From NCBI RefSeq assembly GCF_045277565.1, contig NZ_CP123584.1, positions 2,480,001 through 2,544,000 of the forward strand: a stretch of DNA of 64,000 nt, given 5' to 3'. Position 1 is the stretch's first letter. Each line of letters starts with the position of its first letter. The stretch comes from Aliisedimentitalea scapharcae. Its GTDB lineage: Bacteria; Pseudomonadota; Alphaproteobacteria; Rhodobacterales; Rhodobacteraceae. This document shows positions 1 through 8,004 of the stretch, in pieces. The position numbers and the translations under genes were made by a program. The notes beneath the pieces were generated by a model. It did not search any database. It was not told the DNA's origin and saw nothing but the letters and a program-made list of their open reading frames with translations.

Positions 1-1410
1 GCCCTGATCACCGCCGCGACGCCTGCATTTGCCTCTGATGCCGTGCAGGGCATTGAAACTTTTCACCAAAGCCCAAACGGGATTGTCGAACGCTGTGTGC
101 GCATCGCGCAAGCACCCGGAGGGACCTACGGCAAGAACGACCTCGAACAGGAGGCCGCCTACTGCGCCATCGATCTCTATGCCCCAGATGTCGCCATGTG
201 TCCCAAGACCTGGAGTACCAGTCCGGGAACAATGATCCATGACATAAGCCAAGGACCCTATGCCAGGGACAAAGTAGAATTTGAACGCAATGCCTGCAAG
301 GAAGGAAAATCAGCGGGCGATCTGGCCAAGGACACGCTAGCCAAGTTCAAGCCGACCATGAACGCCAAGGGCACGAGCGGCACGTTTTCTCCTTCTCCGC
401 TGCTCTACTATCACTTCTCGCGATATTTCGACATGTCAGTCAAGGTCCCGGTCACGGTCTGGCGGTCCATTGACGCGGGCGCGCATCTGGGCGAGGTCGC
501 GCGTGCGGGGCTTTCGCTGTCGAGCGGCAGGCATGGCGGGCGGATGAACCATGCCGGTTGGGAGGCGTTGGTCAATGCCGAAAAAAACCCTGCTGGCTAT
601 CAGCCGACGGATGATCTGTTCACGGCCAATCGCAGCCAGATCTATGGCGCACTGACCAGCAGTCCTGGGCACCGCTATGGCTCGGAGATCAATGGCACGC
701 GCGTCTCGGGCTGGGGCAAGGGTCAGAATCAGGATTTCCAGAAAACACCTGCTTTCCTGGCGCTGCGGTCAGACAAGCCGCTGATCCAAGCAATCGAATT
801 CGGTCTGATCGAGGGCAGCAAGGACCGGCAGATCGCTAAGGACCTAGGGCAGTCCGTGACGCCGCAGCAGATGGTCTTCTGGATGACCGAACTGACCGAG
901 ATTGTGCTGCTGGACTTCATCTTCAGCCAGCAGGACAGGGTCGGAAATATCGATTTCACACCGTATTACTATTGGCTTGAAGATGGGAAGCTGACGCACA
1001 AACGGACAAAGCACCACGAAGCCGGTGACGGGTCGGTTCCGGCGGACGCTATTCTGTTGCGGCGAACCAACCTCAACGACAACGATGCTGGTGGCCGGGT
1101 GCAATATGCCAATTTCGCCAAAAGCACGCAAATGCTAGAAAAGTTCCGGCATATAAACGCAAACACCTACGTTAAACTTGTGGCGCTGAATGCGGATCTG
1201 CAAAGCAGCGGCCCGATATTTCAATGGCTTGAAACATCCTTCGGTCTAAGCGACCGCGAGGTGGCGCAGGTCGTGAAAAACACCACATTGGCCAGCGATA
1301 TCCTGCGGCAAAGCTGTGAACAGGGCCAATTGATCTTCGATCTCGAACCTAAGAAATTTTTCGAAACCGGCAGTGTCGTTGCACAGGAGTTCCCCTGTGA
1401 TGGTAGCTAG
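1..1410 (+). CDS. Secreted kinase-like protein (HipA/FAM20-like fold suspected), 5' end missing
   Basis: The reading frame is open from the first base and begins inside what looks like the end of a signal peptide (LITAATPAFA then SDAV), so the true start lies upstream of the window and the protein is probably periplasmic. About 469 residues are visible. Near residue 311 there is the motif FSQQDRVGNID, preceded by a hydrophobic stretch (IVLLDF). This resembles the catalytic D-R-x-x-N loop of the HipA, PI4K and FAM20C kinase superfamily. Near residue 360, LNDNDAGG could be the metal-binding Asp motif. The next gene, a secreted metallophosphatase, overlaps its 3' end, so the two are probably co-translated. 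The kinase assignment is an inference from short motifs. It could be an inactive relative or an unrelated exported protein. Confidence 0.6.
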   Translation, partial: ALITAATPAFASDAVQGIETFHQSPNGIVERCVRIAQAPGGTYGKNDLEQEAAYCAIDLYAPDVAMCPKTWSTSPGTMIHDISQGPYARDKVEFERNACKEGKSAGDLAKDTLAKFKPTMNAKGTSGTFSPSPLLYYHFSRYFDMSVKVPVTVWRSIDAGAHLGEVARAGLSLSSGRHGGRMNHAGWEALVNAEKNPAGYQPTDDLFTANRSQIYGALTSSPGHRYGSEINGTRVSGWGKGQNQDFQKTPAFLALRSDKPLIQAIEFGLIEGSKDRQIAKDLGQSVTPQQMVFWMTELTEIVLLDFIFSQQDRVGNIDFTPYYYWLEDGKLTHKRTKHHEAGDGSVPADAILLRRTNLNDNDAGGRVQYANFAKSTQMLEKFRHINANTYVKLVALNADLQSSGPIFQWLETSFGLSDREVAQVVKNTTLASDILRQSCEQGQLIFDLEPKKFFETGSVVAQEFPCDGS

Positions 1411-2338
1411 AGCAGTCCTAAGCACACTCTTTCTGCTAATATTTTGCGGCTCCACATTTGCTCAAAACTTGCGGGTTGCAGTCATTTCCGACCTTAACGG
1501 ATCATACGGGTCGACGCGCTATAGCCCCCACGTAGCTGCGGCGGTCGATCGCATCATAGCGCTTGCCCCAGATCTGGTCATTTCCACGGGCGACATGGTA
1601 GCGGGGCAGCGCCGCCCGGTTCTGAGCGAACCAGAAGTGCGCGCGATGTGGGAGGCCTTCCATGCCGAGGTCACCGAACCGCTGAACCGCGCGGGCATTC
1701 CCTTGGTCGTTACTCCGGGAAACCACGATGCATCCGCCTATGGTGGGTTCGAAGCGGAACGCGCAATCTTCGCAGAGCAATGGCGGGCGATGAAGCCCAT
1801 GCTCGACTACATCGACGACAGTGACTATCCATTTTTCTACGCCTTCGAAATGGGCGGCATACGTTTTGCTTCACTCGACGCAACCACGCTCGGCCCCCTT
1901 CGGGGCGATCAAATGAACCGTATGTCCAAGGCAATGAAGGGCTCAGGACCAGCTGTTACCTTCAGCCACCTGCCACTTTGGCCCTTCGCCCAGAGCCGTG
2001 AGCGTGAAATTATCGGCGATCCAGCACTAGAGGCACTCTATCACAAGCTGGATGTCGATCTGCATCTGTCGGGCCACCACCACGCCTTTTATCCTGGCTG
2101 GAAGGATGGCGTAGCCTATGTCTCGCAGGCATGTCTGGGGGGCGGCACGCGGGCTCTGATCGGGGACACAGTTCGAAGTGAGCGTAGCTTTACGATACTG
2201 GAGTTCGGCACCGAAGGTTTACGCTCAGTGCAAGCTTATAAAGGCCCTGACTTTCGAGAGCTGCTCGACCAAACCAGCTTGCCACCGCAAGTGATATCCC
2301 CCAAGGCCACGCTGCAACGGCTCGACCTTGTGAAGTAA
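1400..2338 (+). CDS. Secreted calcineurin-like metallophosphoesterase
   Basis: The protein has about 312 residues with an N-terminal signal peptide (cleavage after STFAQ likely). The metallophosphatase motifs appear in order: a D-L-N block near residue 31 (the family usually has D-x-H), GDM near 66, GNHD near 108, SHLP near 188 and SGHHH near 225. This is the two-metal active site of calcineurin-like enzymes that split phosphomonoesters or diesters, here probably in the periplasm. The ATG at 1400 follows AGGAG at 1384-1388. A GTG at 1397 is also possible. The start overlaps the end of the upstream gene by 11 bases, which points to translational coupling. The replacement of the first His is unusual and may change metal binding. 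The substrate is unknown. Confidence 0.85.
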   Translation: MVARAVLSTLFLLIFCGSTFAQNLRVAVISDLNGSYGSTRYSPHVAAAVDRIIALAPDLVISTGDMVAGQRRPVLSEPEVRAMWEAFHAEVTEPLNRAGIPLVVTPGNHDASAYGGFEAERAIFAEQWRAMKPMLDYIDDSDYPFFYAFEMGGIRFASLDATTLGPLRGDQMNRMSKAMKGSGPAVTFSHLPLWPFAQSREREIIGDPALEALYHKLDVDLHLSGHHHAFYPGWKDGVAYVSQACLGGGTRALIGDTVRSERSFTILEFGTEGLRSVQAYKGPDFRELLDQTSLPPQVISPKATLQRLDLVK

Positions 2339-2628
2339 CCCGCTGTTCAAATACTGCTGACGCCACTCGGCGGGAGCATCGGCTCGATTGGTCTTGAAAT
2401 TGTCTCTGCTGTAGAGTGCGCGCTCTTGGTTAACCCGCGCCGAGTTCACCGGAGGCTGAGGTTGTTTTCGCGACTCCAGCGTGGATCGAGAGTGAGCAGG
2501 TTTTCAATGTTCCCGCACCTTAGGCCGCGCCGAAAAGAACAATGGCACTGCCCTGTGCTTCGTTGATTGGCATGCCGACATCCAAGTCTTGATAGCACTC
2601 AGTCGGCGAGCGAATACCAAAGAAGATT
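2339..2628. other. Intergenic stretch with no supported gene
   Basis: About 290 bases between the convergent phosphatase and small membrane protein genes. Short frames are open on both strands, but none has a start, ribosome site and recognisable product together. No clear terminator is seen. Confidence 0.5.
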
Positions 2629-2832
2629 TCACTTACGCCGCTTAACCAAAAGCGAAACAAGCATCAAAATTACGCCCAGTGCAGCCAGAATGAAAGTCAG
2701 TGGCAGGAAAAAGCTCTCCTGCAGAACACCGTTCGGATCTATGCCACCGTAAAAAGTTTTCTCAGCCAACCAAGACAGGCCAGCGAGAACCAAAGCAATA
2801 ATACCTGCAATTCGAAGTCTAGAGTTGGTCAT
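2629..2832 (-). CDS. Small two-helix membrane protein
   Basis: A 67-residue protein with two predicted membrane segments (about residues 7-22 and 42-62) and a basic C-terminal end (KRRK). The ATG is preceded by a GGAAAGAG ribosome site. The gene is on the minus strand, downstream of another minus-strand gene (2895-3365) with a gap of about 60 bases, so the two may be transcribed together. No family is recognised. The hydrophobic pattern and ribosome site support a real gene, but its role is unknown. Confidence 0.55.
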   Translation of the reverse strand: MTNSRLRIAGIIALVLAGLSWLAEKTFYGGIDPNGVLQESFFLPLTFILAALGVILMLVSLLVKRRK

Positions 2833-2894
2833 ACTCTTTCCAATCTGTAGTAAATTTTGATATTAGACAGCTAACCTATAGGAATACCTCTGGG

Positions 2895-3365
2895 TCAGTT
2901 GGTGTTTCGAGTGAGTAGTAGTTTTAGTTCTTCGGCCTGTGCATCAGAAAGTGCCAAGATAAAGCTCGCGCCCTGAATCGCACCGGCGATTTGCACAGAG
3001 TTGACCAATTGGTCGCCAATACGAATATCTAGTTTTTGACCAATAGATTGCTCCGTGAAAGCAGCCAGAGGGCTTGCGATCTCAGGTGTCAACTCAAGGC
3101 GGATCTGCGGCTGCCCATTCTCCCCGCGTTGGAGATCTAGTTCAACAACATCATTTTGTGTGACCCTGATCGGTCCCAGCCAAAGCGCTGCGTTTTGATG
3201 CTCAACGACACAAATAGGGTATTGCCCCGGATTTCGTCCCCCGCCAAGATCAAGGCACACGTCATCATATTGCGCCTTCCGAAATTCTGACCCGGCCCAG
3301 AACGACATGGCTGCGGCCAATGTGACTGCCGCAATGACAGTCATGTTGTTTCTTGTCATTCGCAA
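2895..3365 (-). CDS. Anchored periplasmic protein with SecD-P1-like domain
   Basis: A 156-residue protein with one N-terminal membrane anchor or uncleaved signal (about residues 8-25). The C-terminal half (about 80-150) matches the pattern of the head subdomain of the SecD/SecDF first periplasmic domain: a polar beta strand (QIRLELT), a short helix, a 'GQKLDIRIGDQLVNS' strand, the 'AGAIQGA' turn, and a final helix after 'LSDAQAEELK'. In SecD this domain binds emerging substrate proteins. Here it stands alone without the six SecD membrane helices, so the protein is not a translocase. The likeness is by eye and the function is unknown. Confidence 0.6.
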   Translation of the reverse strand: MRMTRNNMTVIAAVTLAAAMSFWAGSEFRKAQYDDVCLDLGGGRNPGQYPICVVEHQNAALWLGPIRVTQNDVVELDLQRGENGQPQIRLELTPEIASPLAAFTEQSIGQKLDIRIGDQLVNSVQIAGAIQGASFILALSDAQAEELKLLLTRNTN

Positions 3366-3453
3366 TCCTTCAAAGAGTGCTCAATTACAATATCACGGGG
3401 CCATTTAGCCACCGCAGCATCACTGTTCAATACTGCTCAGATGTAGGGCAAGG

Positions 3454-4221
3454 TCATTGACGTCGCACATTATAGTCACGCAGGCTTGTTTGTGGGCCGG
3501 AGGCCTCAATCGCATTTTCCGCGATCAGATGCTGAAGTCTTCCCGATAAGAATACATCACCCAACAGGTTGTGTTGGTCGCAACGACCCATAGCCGTACC
3601 GACCACGCGTGAAGCAGAAACCCAGTCTTTCTGGCAACACGCCAAAAGCAGACCATCATAGTAATCCTCGGAAACATCCACGATCTTGCCTGCTTCCCAT
3701 TTACGCAGTGTAGCACCACTGTCTTGCAGGCGCAGAAAATCAGAAGAAAGCGCTGCTCTTGTGATCGGGTCTATGGCTTCTCGCTGATCAAAAAGGCTCG
3801 CCAGTAAAGCCGGAGTTTGCGGGCCTATATACGGCAGTGACTTTAAGCCAGTCGTTCCAACTCGGGTCACCGAACCTTCGAAAAGGCGTAGGCCATGACA
3901 CGCCATCTCCAGAAACGTCCGTTCCGACGCATTCTCGCCAGCCCATATGCAGACTTCTGGCGTGATGTCCTGCGACAGATGGGCTGAGAGGCTATCGAAA
4001 TCGGCCAACGAAGGGACCGGATCGTCAGGCAACTGACCATAGTTTTGGAACAATACCTCGAAATATGCGGCCCGCGCTTGTTTGTCGTTCAACGGACCGT
4101 GGCTCAGATCATCATCGAACACATGCACGCGGCCTGTCAGGCCGCAAGTCGCAACCGCCGCGCGCAAACACCCGCCGGCACTTCCTCCCAAAACCAGATG
4201 CAAGTATGCGGGCTGTGACAT
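3454..4221 (-). CDS. DUF1835 domain protein
   Basis: About 255 residues from the ATG at 4221, which has AAAGG just upstream. A longer frame starting at 4326 lacks a good ribosome site, and the shorter start places the conserved block right at the N-terminus. The opening HLVLGGSAGG, then VFDDDLSHGPL near residue 35, is the DUF1835 signature. The family is of unknown function and is often described as nucleotide-binding-like because of the glycine-rich loop. The gene is divergent from the DUF805 gene at 4409, sharing a promoter region of about 190 bases. No operon partner is evident. Confidence 0.75.
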   Translation of the reverse strand: MSQPAYLHLVLGGSAGGCLRAAVATCGLTGRVHVFDDDLSHGPLNDKQARAAYFEVLFQNYGQLPDDPVPSLADFDSLSAHLSQDITPEVCIWAGENASERTFLEMACHGLRLFEGSVTRVGTTGLKSLPYIGPQTPALLASLFDQREAIDPITRAALSSDFLRLQDSGATLRKWEAGKIVDVSEDYYDGLLLACCQKDWVSASRVVGTAMGRCDQHNLLGDVFLSGRLQHLIAENAIEASGPQTSLRDYNVRRQ

Positions 4222-4408
4222 TGGTAACCTTTGGCTTAAGAGCGCGATTTGGGTTGTCAGGGGACACGCTGCTTGCAGTAAATCACTTTCCGCGCGGTTT
4301 CCCAGTCTGAATTTTCCCATTTGCATAAAATTCTTGCAACGCCTCTGTTTTTCGTAAACATTTCAGAGCGTAAAATATGACGGAGAGAGCAAAACGAGGG
4401 GTTTTACA

Positions 4409-4921
4409 ATGGGTTTCACGCAATCGGTCAAGACCTGTCTGTCCAAGTACGTCGTGTTTTCGGGCCGCGCGCAGAGATCAGAGTATTGGTGGTTTGTTCT
4501 GTTCGTCGTCCTGGTCAGCGTCGGGTTGGCGGTACTCAGTTCGGTCCTTTTTGACACTGATCCGGAAACAGGACAGGGATCGAACTTGCTGAATTCGGTT
4601 TTCCAGTTGGCGATCTTGCTACCCTTGCTTGCTGCGGGATGGCGTCGTTTACATGATACAGGCCGTCCTGGATGGTATCTTCTCCTTCCAATGGCCTTCA
4701 GTATCGCAACGATGTTCATGCTGCTGACCGGGGTTGCAGTTTTTTCAGCGCTCGAAACTGGCGTTGAAGACCCTGAGACTTTGAGAGGACCAGCAGCCTT
4801 TCTTGGTGCAACCGGTTTGATGGTCATGTACGCGATTCAACTTGGCCTTTCGGTCTTGATGATTTGGTGGCTTTCTCGACCTTCGCAAGAGGGCACGAAT
4901 GCTTATGGAGCACAGTCGTAA
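4409..4921 (+). CDS. DUF805 family inner-membrane protein
   Basis: A 170-residue membrane protein. It shows the DUF805 layout: an N-terminal FSGRAQRSEYWWF block (about residues 18-30), membrane segments, and the central signature WRRLHDTGRPGWY (about residues 74-86) in a cytosolic loop, then two further membrane helices. DUF805 proteins are widespread small inner-membrane proteins of unknown role. GAGGGG lies just upstream of the ATG. A hairpin at 4968-4982 may end this transcript, so the next gene may be expressed separately. Confidence 0.85.
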   Translation: MGFTQSVKTCLSKYVVFSGRAQRSEYWWFVLFVVLVSVGLAVLSSVLFDTDPETGQGSNLLNSVFQLAILLPLLAAGWRRLHDTGRPGWYLLLPMAFSIATMFMLLTGVAVFSALETGVEDPETLRGPAAFLGATGLMVMYAIQLGLSVLMIWWLSRPSQEGTNAYGAQS

Positions 4922-4967
4922 GCGGGTGATCAATCGCCTTTACCTCTACACCGCATGACGGTTATCA

Positions 4968-4987
4968 CCCCAGAAATCGGGGATTTT
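4968..4987 (+). terminator. Possible weak rho-independent terminator after the DUF805 gene
   Basis: A four-pair C/G stem (CCCC at 4968-4971 with GGGG at 4979-4982) with a short A-rich loop is followed by ATTTTT. The stem is short, and the site also abuts the ribosome site of the next gene, so it could instead be part of that gene's leader. Confidence 0.4.
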
Positions 4988-4999
4988 TAGGAGTTAAGA

Positions 5000-5773
5000 A
5001 TGAAGAACACTTTCCTTTCTGGGTGTCTACTGTTTTGCATATCCGCTGCACCTGCATTTGCTGAATGGGGATTTAGCGGTGGCCAGACCCCAAATGCGTT
5101 TATTCAGACCGGCGACATGACGCTGGAATTGCAATGTGACCGATTGCGCTTTGCACCTGCCGGGTATCCCGACAGCGAAGATATCGTCGGGAAGCAAAGC
5201 CTTTCAATTCGGTTTATGAAAAATGGCTCGACAGAAGTCGGATCTTTCCAAGCGGGTCAAGAGAACGCCACCCTGCGGATTGTCGATAACTATCCTGTTG
5301 AAGTTGTGTTCCAAGACTCAGCTGACTACCAGTTCATTCTGGATCAGATTGCAGCCAACGCCATCCTCAATCTATCCATGGCGGATCAAGATGTGAGCTA
5401 TGGGCTTTTTGACCTTAAAGGGTCGGGCAAGGCCATTAGATCACTGCGATCCTCTTGCGGTTCTACACCGCAAGCAGGCAACAGCACCATGGAGGCCCCA
5501 GAGGGGGTGGTGTACTGCGGCGGTGGTCAGGTTAAACGTCAGATCGAATACCTGATCCTTGATAAAGCACAGGGCGAATGGGACGCTATCGTGACAGTCA
5601 ACGGCGAGACCATGCGTGCAATGACTGCCTATAGCTACTTTGGTAATGCTCAGCCGCCACAAGGTTTTGTGGTCGCGTTGTTGGGAGAGGACCAGTCTGA
5701 ATTTCTCGTCTTCAAAGATGGCAATAACAACTGGATCGAATACGGAGACTACCAATACAACCAATGCAATTGA
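5000..5773 (+). CDS. Exported protein of unknown function
   Basis: A 257-residue protein with a clear Sec signal peptide (hydrophobic core at residues 6-18, cleavage near APAFA-E). The ATG at 5000 follows AGGAG. The mature part is rich in Tyr, Gln and Gly and looks beta-rich. It contains several cysteines (for example in LQCDRL, RSSCG, VVYCGG and the C-terminal QCN) that could form disulfides in the periplasm. No catalytic motif or known family is recognised. It is followed by a broken lipoprotein gene on the same strand. Confidence 0.65.
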   Translation: MKNTFLSGCLLFCISAAPAFAEWGFSGGQTPNAFIQTGDMTLELQCDRLRFAPAGYPDSEDIVGKQSLSIRFMKNGSTEVGSFQAGQENATLRIVDNYPVEVVFQDSADYQFILDQIAANAILNLSMADQDVSYGLFDLKGSGKAIRSLRSSCGSTPQAGNSTMEAPEGVVYCGGGQVKRQIEYLILDKAQGEWDAIVTVNGETMRAMTAYSYFGNAQPPQGFVVALLGEDQSEFLVFKDGNNNWIEYGDYQYNQCN

Positions 5774-5885
5774 CTTAGATGTCTCGGCGGCGTGCTGTTT
5801 CAAATTTGGCAAGTCGCATCGCTTTCGTCGCCGATCTAACACGTTCTACCAAAATGACTTCGTAAAACACAGAAAAGGAATAAAC

Positions 5886-6182
5886 ATGAACACAACACTT
5901 AAACTGGCGTCTTGTGTGATCTTTGGCACTTGATTGTCAGCGTGCGTGGAAGATACTGGCTCCGCGTCCTCGTCTCCCAATCGTGCGAACCAGGATTGTC
6001 TAGCGGCGGTCGCCGAAACGACAGGCAATAGTCAAGTCAGGGTTCTGTCATCGGAGGCTCGCGAGGCCAATATTCTGGTAATTGTCGGCGTCGGGCCAGA
6101 TGCAGCCCCTTGGCAATGCATCACCTACGGCGATGGAACGACCGAAGGGATCATGTCTTTAACAAACGAGGGCAGCGCTTAA
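5886..6182 (+). pseudogene. Small lipoprotein gene interrupted by an in-frame TGA
   Basis: ATG at 5886, with AGGAA upstream, opens a lipoprotein signal (MNTTLKLASCVIFGT). It is cut by TGA at 5931-5933 just before the lipobox LSAC. The frame then continues for about 82 codons to a normal stop. Read through, the product would be about 98 residues with a lipidated Cys near residue 20. A TTG directly after the stop cannot restore the signal sequence. This is a nonsense mutation, a sequencing error, or a gene on its way to loss. The mature part resembles no family I recognise. Confidence 0.6.
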
Positions 6183-6330
6183 GGAAAAGGGTCACGTCGG
6201 TGGGCCTGACCCGGACGGCCAGAGGAACCCAAGTTTCTACAAGTGACGGCCCAAGTTCGTCGGCATGGCGTAATTGCAAAGCTGATAGGTTTTTGACATT
6301 TTCACAATTTGAACTGGAAGAGAGAGCAGG

Positions 6331-6609
6331 ATGGAAGAAGTAGTAAGCAACGGTCCAGGCCTGTTCGCGGGCTTTATTCTCATTGCAGTCGTGGGGGCGA
6401 TCATTGGTTGGCTGGCAAGCGTCATTGTAAAGGGTTCACGCTTTGGCCTTTGGGGCAATATGCTAATTGGCTTTGGTGGTTCCGCAATCGGCAGCAACCT
6501 TCTTCCCGCTCTCGGTCTTTCTATGGGCGGCGGTATCTTCGGCGTCTTGGTGACATCTGTCATTGGGGCCGTAGTTTTGCTAGTGCTGTATCTCTGGCGC
6601 TGGAAGTGA
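6331..6609 (+). CDS. GlsB/YeaQ/YmgE family membrane protein
   Basis: A 92-residue glycine-rich membrane protein with three hydrophobic segments and the family features GWLAS near residue 27 and the G-N-x-x-x-G-x-x-G pattern (WGNMLIGFGGSAIG) near residues 46-59. Members are called transglycosylase-associated proteins and are linked to stress, but no enzymatic activity is established. The ATG is preceded by AGAGAGCAGG. It sits alone between short lipoprotein genes. Confidence 0.85.
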   Translation: MEEVVSNGPGLFAGFILIAVVGAIIGWLASVIVKGSRFGLWGNMLIGFGGSAIGSNLLPALGLSMGGGIFGVLVTSVIGAVVLLVLYLWRWK

Positions 6610-6687
6610 CTCCCAACTGTAATCGGCACCGAGATGCGTTACTTTAAGCATATCTACAAATTTTAGCAGTTGAGAGGAGTGCGAACG

Positions 6688-7065
6688 ATGTTGCCAGCCG
6701 CTCAGAAAATCAAAGCCTCCAAGTCGGATAAAGGTAAGACCAGAAAAACCGGGAGGCTAAGACCTTCAGTTTTCACGATTTTGACGGTCGGCCTGCTTGT
6801 TGTGGGCTGCGCCGAAACAGGGCCAGCTCTGGCGGAAAGCGAACCTGATCCCGACCTTGTTTTCGTCCGCGGCTATCGTGGGCCAGCAGATGGCTGCAAG
6901 CTTGTCGGCGAAAGTGCATTCTCAGCGGACTTCCTAGATGATGCGGCCGATCTCGTGGCGTGCCCCACTGGCAGCGCCGCGATGGAAAGCCTCATGGCCG
7001 AAACGGGCGCACAGATGGTCACACAGACAAACAGCTTCACACTTTTCAGCCTTCCCTACCGCTAA
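6688..7065 (+). CDS. Putative lipoprotein or anchored protein of unknown function
   Basis: About 125 residues from ATG 6688, chosen because GAGGAG lies 8 bases upstream. A TTG at 6670 would extend it by six residues. The N-terminus is long and basic (many Lys/Arg over 26 residues), followed by a hydrophobic stretch ending LVVGCAET, a lipobox-like sequence. The mature part carries GYRGPADGCKLVG and a second cysteine. No family is recognised. The stop codon is directly followed, in the same frame, by a vsr-like remnant, so the 3' end may mark a rearrangement junction. Confidence 0.5.
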   Translation: MLPAAQKIKASKSDKGKTRKTGRLRPSVFTILTVGLLVVGCAETGPALAESEPDPDLVFVRGYRGPADGCKLVGESAFSADFLDDAADLVACPTGSAAMESLMAETGAQMVTQTNSFTLFSLPYR

Positions 7066-7257
7066 GCCTCTGCAGTTCGCGATGCCGCCATTACGGAACA
7101 GTTGACAACGGTAGGATGGCGGGTCGCAACGGTTTGGGACTGTTCACTGCGCAAGACCGACCGATTGGCCGCAACGGTTGAACTTTTTGCGGAATGGCTG
7201 CTCTCAGACAGCAATCAGCTTGAAGTTGGCAAAAAGGATATCAAGCATTGTGAATGA
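7066..7257 (+). pseudogene. C-terminal remnant of a Vsr-like very-short-patch-repair endonuclease
   Basis: In the same frame as the preceding gene but after its TAA, about 63 codons read RDAAITEQL, GWRVATVWDCSLR, and then an amphipathic tail to TGA at 7255. The block GWRV-x-x-VW-[ED]-C-x-L is the conserved C-terminal part of Vsr nicking enzymes, which repair T:G mismatches next to dcm-type methylation sites. The catalytic N-terminal part is absent and there is no start codon. It is read as debris at the edge of the IS-rich region. The identification rests on one short block. Confidence 0.5.
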
Positions 7258-7260
7258 TCG

Positions 7261-7315
7261 ATACTCTGCAGATTGCACTGAAGAACAAGTGAAACTTACT
7301 CTATCTGCAGAGTAT
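7261..7315. repeat. Perfect 13-bp inverted repeat with 29-bp spacer
   Basis: ATACTCTGCAGAT at 7261-7273 is matched by its exact reverse complement at 7303-7315. It lies between the vsr remnant and the IS66 remnant. No T-run follows, so it is not a standard terminator. It could be an operator, a recombination site, or the end of a lost element. Confidence 0.65.
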
Positions 7316-7339
7316 GCGTCCGGTCTGACTGGTGTTGAC

Positions 7340-7560
7340 TTATTCCGGCGTCCAGTTCCATGGCATGAGGTCGTCGAGTTGGGTCATTTTGTGGTCTGCG
7401 ACACGGGCGAGGACCCAAGTTAGCCACGCTTCAGGATCGACCTTGTTCATGCGACAGGTTTCAATGAGCGTGTAGGCGATTGCTGCTGCTTCACCGCCGC
7501 CTTTTGAGCCCATGAACAGGTAGATGAGATGACCGTTCTCAGCGCGATCCCGCGAGTTCC
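7340..7560 (-). pseudogene. IS66-family transposase C-terminal remnant
   Basis: On the minus strand a frame ending at 7340 reads HLIYLFMGSKGGGEAAAIA, then TLIETCRMNKVDPEAWL, then VLARVADHK and finally DDLMPWNWTPE. This is the typical C-terminus of IS66 (TnpC) transposases, whose hallmark is 'LIETxKxNGxDPxAWLxDVLxR' and a final PW. Only about 70 residues remain. The rest is missing at the IS110 junction near 7560, so it is inactive. Confidence 0.75.
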
Positions 7561-7613
7561 GGGGCCGCTGATATGTTGGAGATGTTCAGGTTTCAGCAAA
7601 AGGAGAACGGATA

Positions 7614-7968
7614 ATGTCAGACCCAGATGTTTATGTCGGAATGGACGTCCACAAGGCGTCGATCACAGTCGCATTCGCCGACGCGGGACGCAATGGGGAG
7701 ATACGCCGGTTTGGCGAGATCGCCAACACGCCGGACGCCGTTGCAAAACTGATGAAGAAGATCAGCACGCGGCATCGAATTACGGAATATTGCTACGAAG
7801 CGGGACCCTGCGGTTGCGTACTATTCCGTCAACTGACCGCACTCGGAATGACCTGTCGTGTCGTGGCTCCTGGCCGGACGCCACAAGCACCTACCGATCG
7901 GATCAAGAACGATACGCGCGATGCCGAGAAACTGGCACGCTTGGCGCGCGCCGGCGAGCTGACATATG
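7614..7968 (+). pseudogene. IS110-family transposase, N-terminal fragment
   Basis: ATG 7614, with AAGGAG upstream, starts a DEDD-type transposase: VYVGMDVHKASITVA (first catalytic Asp), YEAGPCGCVLFRQL (the conserved Glu), and DRIKNDTRDAEKLARLARAGEL (the third and fourth acidic positions). The family protein is usually 320-400 residues. Here only about 118 residues remain before the left end of the IS3 element at 7969. The sequence past the IS3 right end does not continue the IS110 gene, so a deletion accompanied or followed the insertion. Confidence 0.85.
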
Positions 7969-7993
7969 TGAACCAGACCGGGTTTACCGGAGA
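7969..7993. repeat. IS3-family terminal inverted repeat, orfB side
   Basis: Begins TGAACCAGACCGGG and is the exact reverse complement of 9263-9287. It interrupts the IS110 fragment. Confidence 0.9.
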
Positions 7994-8004
7994 CGTTAGA
8001 GTTC

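Noticed and set aside
7178..7423. An 81-codon plus-strand frame across the inverted repeat and IS66 tail
   Set aside because: It runs antisense through the recognisable IS66 C-terminus and includes non-coding debris.
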